DNA of 64,000 nt from Oscillospiraceae bacterium (lineage in GTDB: Bacteria; Bacillota; Clostridia; Oscillospirales; Oscillospiraceae): positions 59,433-123,432 of the forward strand of contig CADBWQ010000001.1 in assembly GCA_902798545.1 (NCBI GenBank). The letters run 5' to 3'. The translations under genes and the position numbers were made by a program. This document shows positions 16,977 to 23,296 of this stretch, one piece after another (within the stretch, counting starts at the first letter, position 1; every line of letters starts with the position of its first letter). The notes beneath the pieces are model-generated. The model had not been told where the DNA came from and ran no database searches. It saw only the letters and a list, made by a program, of their open reading frames with translations.

Positions 16977-17167
16977 AGAACCTGAAGCTGAAGTCCGCAC
17001 GTGCGGCAAAGGATCTCTCTCAGGATGACCTTGCGAAGCTCTGCGGAGTATCCAGGCAGACCATCAGTGCCATCGAAAAGGGTGACTATAACCCGACCAT
17101 CAACCTGTGTATTGCAATCTGCAAAGCCCTGGACAGGACACTGGATGAGCTTTTCTGGGAAGCCTGA
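16973..17167 (+). CDS. Small XRE-family (Cro/CI-type) transcriptional regulator
   Basis: A 64-residue single-domain helix-turn-helix protein. LKSARAAKDLSQDDLAKLCG and VSRQTISAIEKGDYNPTINL form the recognition helix-turn-helix, and the tail ALDRTLDELFWE closes the domain. It resembles the YgzD/YozG group of minimal regulators. It overlaps the upstream membrane protein gene by ATGA and is followed by a strong terminator at 17227. It probably represses its own two-gene unit. Confidence 0.92.
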   Translation: MKNLKLKSARAAKDLSQDDLAKLCGVSRQTISAIEKGDYNPTINLCIAICKALDRTLDELFWEA

Positions 17168-17226
17168 TTCTCTTGGGATGTCATCCTCATCCCAATGATC
17201 ACTTGCCAGACGCAGCAGTTAAGCCA

Positions 17227-17270
17227 ATCGCCCGGATTTGGAACAGCTCCAAATCCGGGCGATCATTTTT
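17227..17270 (+). terminator. Strong intrinsic terminator after the XRE gene
   Basis: A 16-bp perfect stem (17227-17242 with 17248-17263), a 5-base ACAGC loop, then CATTTTT. It ends the 16446-17167 transcription unit. Confidence 0.9.
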
Positions 17271-17329
17271 AACCGTTGAAGTTTCCCTGTGCGGGCGAAT
17301 GAGTGGTTTATTCCGGGAACCGATCTCAA

Positions 17330-17461
17330 TCACGTGTCATCCGGTGCCCAGGATGCCTGCAACTCTTCAATCTGCAGAAATCCATCCACCTTCGCCGCGA
17401 TCTGGTACTGATCTTCATACACGATCTCCCCCGGCGTGTTTGTATATACATTGCATCCTGT
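17330..17461 (-). pseudogene. Possible remnant of a protein C terminus
   Basis: On the minus strand an open frame without a start codon reads NVYTNTPGEIVYEDQYQ, then IAAKVDGFLQIEELQASW, and stops at 17330. Composition and balanced residues look like real coding sequence, but no ATG or ribosome site precedes it: an in-frame stop lies just upstream. I read it as the last 40 residues of a decayed gene whose 5' part is gone. The rest of 17264-17525 shows nothing else. Family not recognised. Confidence 0.3.
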
Positions 17462-17525
17462 TCATCGTTCTGTCCTCGAAGCGAGTGCATTTCGTTTTCT
17501 CAGATGAGACGATTCGCCCTGTTGC

Positions 17526-18404
17526 CTAGGTTCGCTGCCAGAGCAGCATATTCTGATCGAATACTGCCGCTATTTTCCCCTGATCTTTGAGCCAGGACAG
17601 GTAGGATCTGACAGTGCTTCCAACAAGGACGTATTGCTCGAAATTCATACTGAGGGAATAGTCAGTAAAAAGCCTTTGAAGGATCGTCTCAAAGCTCAGT
17701 GGCACCCTGCAGATGTCCGTAATCCATGCCGCGATTGCGCAGACCTGATCGATGTTAAACCTGGCAAGTTCTGTGATGTCTTCCGTCGCCTCCGCATGTG
17801 CGGGAACAAACATCTTTGCTTCCATTGCACAGACCGTTTCAAGGGTCCTGATATAGGCTTCCACATCATAGATAAATCCAATTCGATATTTTTCCAGCGT
17901 TTCCCGGCTTGAGAGGCAATCCGCAAGGTATACGACATTGTCAGGTGTACGGAAGCCTACCATATCGAAGAAATGTCCCGGCAAAGGGATAATCTCAAAA
18001 CCCTCCGGAACAGTATCCGGTGTGAGCTCTTTTGCGTCACTCTCCTGAGCCATGAGGAATTTATGCCGCAGATCCCTGCAGGGGAAGCCCCCATACAGGA
18101 ACGATGGCTCCAGAATCGGTCGACGTGTGAAAGCGCATTCGATTCCCGGCGCATAGACGGCGCAGCCGGTCTGACCCTGCAGATAGCGATTGCCGCCGAT
18201 ATGATCCGCATTGGAGTGCGTGTTGTATATGGCAGTCAGATGCCATCTGTTTGCATCGAGAATCTGCCGAACTTTTCTGCCTGCATCCTTGTCATTTCCG
18301 CTGTCGATCAGGCAGACGTCATTCTCATTCAATCTGACCAGTCCGATTTTGGCAGGACTCTGAATATAATAGTTTCGATCTGTTACCTGTATCAGTTCAT
18401 ACAT
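17526..18404 (-). CDS. MBL-fold metallo-hydrolase
   Basis: A 292-residue metallo-beta-lactamase-fold hydrolase. The metal motif reads THSNADHIGG, so the usual HxHxDH has Asn at the second His; later ligands appear as PLPGHFFDMVG and VYLADCLSS (Asp). The C-terminal region of about 90 residues is a helical domain ending ALLWQRT-like. The Asn substitution is shared within some Clostridia MBL proteins as far as I recall, and may alter metal occupancy. Substrate is unknown. It lies after the CPBP gene on the same strand, with about 195 bases between them. Confidence 0.85.
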   Translation of the reverse strand: MYELIQVTDRNYYIQSPAKIGLVRLNENDVCLIDSGNDKDAGRKVRQILDANRWHLTAIYNTHSNADHIGGNRYLQGQTGCAVYAPGIECAFTRRPILEPSFLYGGFPCRDLRHKFLMAQESDAKELTPDTVPEGFEIIPLPGHFFDMVGFRTPDNVVYLADCLSSRETLEKYRIGFIYDVEAYIRTLETVCAMEAKMFVPAHAEATEDITELARFNIDQVCAIAAWITDICRVPLSFETILQRLFTDYSLSMNFEQYVLVGSTVRSYLSWLKDQGKIAAVFDQNMLLWQRT

Positions 18405-18599
18405 AACAGTTTCTCCGCCTTTCCGGATAACAGGCCCTGGTTTACTGTCTGCCTTGAATGATGATTCCGGCAGACTCCGCCACAGCCATCGTGTTTCGCT
18501 TCACAGATACCATTATAATTTCCCTGCTTACAAAGGTCCATATAAAAGTTTGTATTTGATGCTATTTCTGTGATCCCATTCACTTGTTCCAATATATTG

Positions 18600-19334
18600 C
18601 TAATCTGTCTTTTTGGAAAACGTCAGAACAAGATAGAGAGAATATCCGCCCAGTACGGCAATGATCAGCACAAGATTGAGCATCAGTTCTGCCTGCGGGT
18701 TCAGCTTCCCCTCTGCGGAAAACACTTTGAGCGCGTTGTTTGCCGAGTGGAACAGTATACACGGAATCAAAGATTTCCCATGGTAGAAGATCAGCACAAG
18801 TACAAATCCGACCAGAACAGCAAATACAACCTGAATAATAGAAGAGGCCAGATCCCTTCCGCTTCCGTTGAACAGGTTTACAATATGGCCAAGACCGAAG
18901 GTCAGCGAAGATACAAGAATGGCCACCCTGAGATTGTCCTTTTCCATTGCCCTGAAAAGCAGCCCGCGGAAAATGACTTCCTCCAGGAATCCGACACAGC
19001 ACATGCTGATGATATACAGCAACGCCTCCGGAAAGCCAACCTGCGAGCTTATCCCGCCCCAGAAAGCGGTCGACGCGATGAGGATCAGCGGAATGTAATA
19101 TAAAAACCGCTTCGCTGGGACGACCGATCTGCAAAAGCCGTACTTTTCACTCAGGTTATTATTTCGTATCCAGAAAAACAGGATCAGCGACATCACGATA
19201 TGCAGTGCGGCAGTTACAGATTTCATGACGCCGATCGTCTCCGACAGCTGATCTGCCAGGCTGCTCAGGACGACGTAGGCAGCGATCCACAGGATCGCAA
19301 AAGTAATCTCGCTTTTCTCATAGAGTTTTGTCAT
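18600..19334 (-). CDS. CPBP-family intramembrane glutamic protease
   Basis: A 244-residue polytopic membrane protein of the CPBP (Abi) family. The catalytic motif EEVIFRGLLFRA is followed by FGLGHIVN and FHSANN, matching the EExxxR and the two histidine motifs of active members. Eight hydrophobic segments are visible. I take the ATG at 19334 (MTKLYEKSEI), preceded by AGAGAGGAAG. Relatives mature prenylated proteins in eukaryotes and act in bacteriocin self-immunity in bacteria; no bacteriocin gene is visible here, so the role is open. Confidence 0.88.
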   Translation of the reverse strand: MTKLYEKSEITFAILWIAAYVVLSSLADQLSETIGVMKSVTAALHIVMSLILFFWIRNNNLSEKYGFCRSVVPAKRFLYYIPLILIASTAFWGGISSQVGFPEALLYIISMCCVGFLEEVIFRGLLFRAMEKDNLRVAILVSSLTFGLGHIVNLFNGSGRDLASSIIQVVFAVLVGFVLVLIFYHGKSLIPCILFHSANNALKVFSAEGKLNPQAELMLNLVLIIAVLGGYSLYLVLTFSKKTD

Positions 19335-19420
19335 TGTGTCTTCCTCTCTCCAATTCTTATGCAATTGCAAATGGTGACGGAGCTGCCTCGGGTGAGGCCA
19401 CACAGCATATGAATCAGATT

Positions 19421-19552
19421 CTATCCTACGATCTTTCTTGCAAATTCCGCCGCAGCTTTCATATCGGCCTCAGCGCCGACCGCCTCGGCGACGGCTTTGG
19501 CAAGCCTCTTCGTGTTTCCTGTTTTGGTGTAGTATCTGACTGCGATTTTCAT
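19421..19552 (-). pseudogene. Flavodoxin with a large internal deletion
   Basis: A 43-codon frame starts MKIAVRYYTKTGNTKRLAKA, a textbook flavodoxin N terminus whose phosphate-binding loop (TKTGNTK) is intact. It continues AVAEAVGAEADM and then jumps to KAAAEFARKIVG and stop, which resembles the last helix of a flavodoxin. About 90-120 middle residues are missing, including the flavin-stacking loops, so it cannot hold FMN. AGGGGAT precedes the ATG at 19552, so it may still be translated. It is most simply an in-frame deletion derivative. Confidence 0.6.
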
Positions 19553-19553
19553 G

Positions 19554-19673
19554 TTAATCCCCTTGTTTCTTTTTTGCGGATTTCGTTATTTCTTCATGAT
19601 AGAAGTAATTGCACACTACTGGCGGCTCACCGAAGGGCGCACGGTGCTGGTCATCATCACGGATATAAAGCAT
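19554..19673 (-). CDS. Small ORF of unknown nature upstream of the flavodoxin remnant
   Basis: A 39-codon frame, MLYIRDDDQHRAPFGEPPVV followed by CNYFYHEEITKSAKKKQGD. It ends one base before the flavodoxin remnant's ATG. Composition is protein-like, but the ribosome site is poor. It may be the C terminus of a lost gene. The surrounding gap between the CPBP and NUDIX genes (19335-19688) contains only this and the flavodoxin remnant. Confidence 0.25.
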   Translation of the reverse strand: MLYIRDDDQHRAPFGEPPVVCNYFYHEEITKSAKKKQGD

Positions 19674-19688
19674 GCCTTGTACTTCAGA

Positions 19689-20090
19689 TCAGCCAACCTG
19701 ATCAATCAATTGTTCTTTGATTAACTCAATAATAGTGAGGTCTGCCGGGAGCCAAGCAACGCTTCCCAGGTTCTCAACGTCAAGCCACTTTGCAGCTTCA
19801 TGCTCCTTTAGTACTGGTGTTCCATCTACGATCGTGCACCAGAAACACTGCATGCTTAGATGGAAAGCCGGGTAATCATACTCGATAGTAGTGAGATAAT
19901 CTCCAACTGCAATCTCCGATTCGAGCTCTTCTTTTATCTCCCGAGCTAGAGCCTGCCGTGGAGTTTCGCCCGGCTCGATCTTACCACCCGGAAACTCCCA
20001 TCCGTCTTTGTAATCGCCGTATCCTCGCTGTGTAGCAAAGACCTTATTGCCATCGCGAATGATTGCTGCTACCACGTTTATAGTTTTCAT
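19689..20090 (-). CDS. NUDIX hydrolase (MutT-like (deoxy)nucleoside triphosphate pyrophosphohydrolase)
   Basis: Hydrolyses nucleoside diphosphate-X compounds; the short MutT-like form suggests removal of damaged dNTPs such as 8-oxo-dGTP. From the ATG at 20090 the protein is 133 residues, MKTINVVAAIIRDGNKVFAT. The NUDIX box GGKIEPGETPRQALAREIKE-EL is complete, with all metal-binding glutamates. FATQRGYGDYKDGWEFPGGK is typical of the MutT/CTP pyrophosphohydrolase group. It lies 10 bases after a 49-codon ORF on the same strand. Confidence 0.93.
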   Translation of the reverse strand: MKTINVVAAIIRDGNKVFATQRGYGDYKDGWEFPGGKIEPGETPRQALAREIKEELESEIAVGDYLTTIEYDYPAFHLSMQCFWCTIVDGTPVLKEHEAAKWLDVENLGSVAWLPADLTIIELIKEQLIDQVG

Positions 20091-20100
20091 GCTCTCACCA

Positions 20101-20250
20101 TCATTCAGGAAGTTTGAAATCAAAAAAGATGTCTTCTGGGGCTGTTGCTTCCATACGAACATTCTGTCCGGATCGTGAGGTCGCTTCATGAGCAAGGAAC
20201 TTATCTGGAATTTCTTTTGCTTGAGATACAGTTGATACTGTTATCCTCAT
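20101..20250 (-). CDS. 49-codon ORF of unknown function before the NUDIX gene
   Basis: Begins MRITVSTVSQAKEIPDKFLA and ends APEDIFFDFKLPE with a stop at 20101, 10 bases before the NUDIX start, so the two could be co-translated. No ribosome site precedes the ATG at 20250 and an in-frame TGA lies one codon upstream of it. The frame looks like genuine protein sequence, perhaps the tail of a larger lost gene. The remaining bases to hsdS (20251-20381) hold a tandem duplication and a 9-bp inverted repeat (GGGTGACAT/ATGTCACCC). Confidence 0.3.
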   Translation of the reverse strand: MRITVSTVSQAKEIPDKFLAHEATSRSGQNVRMEATAPEDIFFDFKLPE

Positions 20251-20287
20251 AAGTCATTTGCTACCTTGTTAAAATAGCAACACAACG

Positions 20288-20307
20288 TGGGGCGACATGG
20301 GGTGACA
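20288..20307 (+). repeat. 10-bp tandem duplication just outside the hsdS end of the RM operon
   Basis: TGGGGCGACA followed directly by TGGGGTGACA, nine of ten bases identical. It resembles in form, though not in exact sequence, the perfect 11-bp tandem duplications at 26066 and 27661. Confidence 0.6.
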
Positions 20308-20381
20308 TCTTGCAAAAAAGCTCTTTGCGTATGAGATATGAGCTATCCAAATGTCACCCTATGCAGCTTCCTCCCGAGGTC

Positions 20382-21818
20382 TTATTTCAATCTCTCGCAC
20401 AAGGGCAGGAGTTCTTCCAGCTGGGCGACGATGCGCTTCTGCTCGGCAAGTGGCGGAATGGGAACCAGCATTCCTGTCACTTGCCCAAGTTTAATAAAAC
20501 GCGTAGTTGTTCCCTGACTATTATGCTTCAACGATGGTAGCCACCACTTAATAACATAGAACAAATAGTCTAGCGTTTCTTTTGGCGGGTCAGTAATAAC
20601 ATATACTCTTTGATAAGCATTGAACTTTCCAGCATAACGATGCATCTTATAATCGCCCGAAGCGTTATTCCCTCCGAGCAATACTGCATCACAGTCAAAT
20701 GCATAATCCTTGGTTTTATATACTTCTACTCCACAAGTAAAGAAAGCATATGCACCATTCGGATCTTGAGCATTAGCATCAAGGCGACCGGTTACAACCG
20801 AACAAATCTCACCGATCTGTACCCACTTCCAACTCTCCGGGATCTCGAAGGGAATCTCGGCCTCTGTGATCTCCGGCAGGGGCTTTTCTTTTTTGATCTT
20901 CCCGGCTTTGATGAGCGCCTGCTTTTCGGCCTGGATCTGACGGTAGAGTTCTTCGCCGGTGCCCTCCTCGGGGCGCTGCTCCACCAGCTTGCCCTGAATG
21001 GCCACCTGTAGGATGGACTTCTGCATATCTCCGGGAAAACGCTTGTTGAAGTCCTCCAGACGGGTCCACGCCTTTTCATAGCGCTCGATCAGCGGCAGCA
21101 GCTCTTCGATCTTCGCTACGATGCGCTTCTGCTCGGCCAGCGGCGGGAGAGGAACAACGAGTTCCATCATTTTCCCTCGGGAGAGATTGTAAAAAGCTTG
21201 CCCAGATTTGTTTACAATGCTTCTGCAGCAATCTCTGAAATACTTTGAACTAAAAGCACAGAGAAGATACTGAGAAAAGATATCCTCATCAATATGCGGA
21301 GAGAGCATGAGAACGAAACCGCCGACAACCATATCATCGTAATCAGCTTCAATTCTCCCCATTTTGCCGACATGATCCAGGCTGGTAACTGCAGGAGTAA
21401 TAATCATGTTTCTCCGTAGGAACAATTCCGGCTTTACAAACTCAGCAGAAATCATAACATCATCTGGCTTGGTGGAGTAACCCATATCGGAGATATTACC
21501 TCCACGCAGCACCCGGATCATGTCGTTGGAATGAATATCCAGATTCCCTTTGTCATATGCGAGGCCAGCCCGATTTGATATACAATCAGAAACCCGTACC
21601 CATTTCCAGCTCTCTGGAATCTCGAAGGGAATCTCGTCCTCCGTAATCTCCGGCAGGGGCTTTTCTTTTTTGATCTTCCCGGCCTTTATCAGCGCCTGCT
21701 TCTCGGCCTGGATCTGCTTGTACAGCTCCTCCGCTGTGCCCTCTTCCGGGCGCTGTTCGACCAGCTTCCCCTGGATGGCCATCTGCAGGATGCTGTTTTT
21801 CAGTTCCTGGGGCGTCAT
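20382..21818 (-). CDS. hsdS: Type I restriction-modification specificity subunit HsdS
   Basis: Determines the bipartite DNA target of the type I complex. The 478-residue protein has two target-recognition domains, each preceded by a nearly identical block of about 75 residues (starting about residue 8 and again near 265: SILQMAIQGKLVEQRPEEGT / SILQVAIQGKLVEQRPEEGT). Each is followed by LPPLAEQKRIV or IPPLAEQKRIV and a coiled-coil spacer (EELLPLIERYEKAWTRLEDF). The first gene of this kind in the operon order is hsdM; hsdS overlaps it by 4 bases (ATGA). Both halves appear intact. Confidence 0.96.
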   Translation of the reverse strand: MTPQELKNSILQMAIQGKLVEQRPEEGTAEELYKQIQAEKQALIKAGKIKKEKPLPEITEDEIPFEIPESWKWVRVSDCISNRAGLAYDKGNLDIHSNDMIRVLRGGNISDMGYSTKPDDVMISAEFVKPELFLRRNMIITPAVTSLDHVGKMGRIEADYDDMVVGGFVLMLSPHIDEDIFSQYLLCAFSSKYFRDCCRSIVNKSGQAFYNLSRGKMMELVVPLPPLAEQKRIVAKIEELLPLIERYEKAWTRLEDFNKRFPGDMQKSILQVAIQGKLVEQRPEEGTGEELYRQIQAEKQALIKAGKIKKEKPLPEITEAEIPFEIPESWKWVQIGEICSVVTGRLDANAQDPNGAYAFFTCGVEVYKTKDYAFDCDAVLLGGNNASGDYKMHRYAGKFNAYQRVYVITDPPKETLDYLFYVIKWWLPSLKHNSQGTTTRFIKLGQVTGMLVPIPPLAEQKRIVAQLEELLPLCERLK

Positions 21819-23293
21819 AGCTCTGCCCCTCCCAGCTTTGCGGTGATCTCGGCCAGCACCCGATCGATCTCCGCGTTCAGGGAAGCGCGCTCCTCCTGAT
21901 AGCGTTGGATCAGATCCATCGGGGCCAGGATCTCCTCTTCCTCATGGGGGAAGCCGCACTGATCCAAATTGTAGCCCAGGTCACCCGAGAGTTCCTCCAC
22001 GGTATAGCACCGGGCCTTGTCAAAGCCGTCCACGTTCAGGGGCTGCCGGTCGTTCCACCAGGCTGCCACCGGGTCGAAGTGCTCCAGCTTCATGGGCTTG
22101 GTCTTGGAGAAGTGCTTGTAGCCCTCGGGCATATCCAACCGGTAGAACCAGGTCTCCTTCGTAGGGCCAGTACGATCGAAGAACAGGATGTTCGTGGTGA
22201 TGGAAGTATAGGGGGAGAAGACGCTGCCGGGCATACGGACGATGGTATGGAGGTTAAACTCCGACAGCAGCTTTTTCTTGATGTTGATCTTGGCGTTGTC
22301 GGTGCCAAAGAGAAAGCCATCGGGCAGGATCACCGCCGCGCGGCCGTTCTCTTTCAGACGGTACATGATGACGGACATGAAGAGGTCAGCGGTCTCGGAG
22401 CTGGCCAGATCCGCCGGAAAGTGGTTCTTGACCTCGGCCTTCTCGCTGCCGCCGTAAGGGGGATTCATCAGGATCACGTCGAACTGGTCGTCCGCGGTAT
22501 AGTCCAGCACGTCCCGCAGGAGGGAGTTGTCATGGAACACCCGGGGTACGTCCAGATCATGCAGAAGCATGTTCGTGATGCACAGCATGTACGGGAACTG
22601 CTTCTTCTCGATGCCGTAGATGGAATGGCTGTAGGCGTATTCGTTCTCCGTGGTCTGCACTTTTTTCTTCAGTTCCGAAAGCCAGGAGGTGAGGAAGCCG
22701 CCGGTGCCACAGGCAAAATCCGCCATCTGCTCCCCGATCTGGGGATCGATCATGCGGGCCATAAACTCGGTGACGGCACGTGGTGTATAGAATTCACCGG
22801 CGCTGCCTGCGCTCTGCAGCTCTTTCAGAATGGCCTCATAGATCTCTCCGAAGGCATGGCTCTCCTCATAATCGGAGAGATCCAGCTCGTCGATCACGTT
22901 GAGCACCTGGCGGAGCAGGACGCCGTCCTTCATGTAGTTGTTGGCGTCGGCAAAGGTGGTCTGCACGATGGCCTTCTTGATGGGTGTGGAGGCGTCTACG
23001 GGCAGCTTCTTCAGCGTGGGGAACAGGGTGTTGTTCACGAAGGTCAGCAGCCGCTCGCCGGTCATGGCGGTGCCGGACTTGTCATCGTGCGCCCAGTTTG
23101 CCCAGCGGCACTCCTCCGGGATAATGGAGACGTAGCTTTCATCATCCCACTCCCAGTCCTGCTCCTTCGCATCATACACTTTCAGAAAGAGCATCCACGC
23201 AATCTGCTCGATGCGCTGGGCGTCACCGTTGATACCGGCGTCGTTGCGCATAATGTCGCGCAGGCGTTTTACAAATCCAGACAAATTGGCCAT
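21815..23293 (-). CDS. hsdM: Type I restriction-modification methyltransferase subunit HsdM
   Basis: N6-adenine methyltransferase subunit. The 492-residue protein has the helical N-terminal HsdM domain, SAM motif I ACGTGGF (193-199) and catalytic motif IV NPPY (277-280, LMNPPYGGSEK). The APRAVTEFMARM-like segment before motif I is also conserved (EFYTPRAVTEFM). With HsdS it protects host DNA, and with HsdR it restricts foreign DNA. It begins 3 bases after hsdR stops and overlaps hsdS by 4, so all three are one operon. Confidence 0.97.
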   Translation of the reverse strand: MANLSGFVKRLRDIMRNDAGINGDAQRIEQIAWMLFLKVYDAKEQDWEWDDESYVSIIPEECRWANWAHDDKSGTAMTGERLLTFVNNTLFPTLKKLPVDASTPIKKAIVQTTFADANNYMKDGVLLRQVLNVIDELDLSDYEESHAFGEIYEAILKELQSAGSAGEFYTPRAVTEFMARMIDPQIGEQMADFACGTGGFLTSWLSELKKKVQTTENEYAYSHSIYGIEKKQFPYMLCITNMLLHDLDVPRVFHDNSLLRDVLDYTADDQFDVILMNPPYGGSEKAEVKNHFPADLASSETADLFMSVIMYRLKENGRAAVILPDGFLFGTDNAKINIKKKLLSEFNLHTIVRMPGSVFSPYTSITTNILFFDRTGPTKETWFYRLDMPEGYKHFSKTKPMKLEHFDPVAAWWNDRQPLNVDGFDKARCYTVEELSGDLGYNLDQCGFPHEEEEILAPMDLIQRYQEERASLNAEIDRVLAEITAKLGGAEL

Positions 23294-23296
23294 CTG

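Noticed and set aside
16275-17009. Minus-strand frame over the YDERQ membrane protein
   Set aside because: The plus-strand pair has a promoter, ribosome sites, coupled start and terminator; the minus frame has none.
18392-18592. Cys-rich 66-codon frame just after the CPBP gene
   Set aside because: It starts at a TTG without a ribosome site and overlaps the start of the MBL gene; it has no other support.
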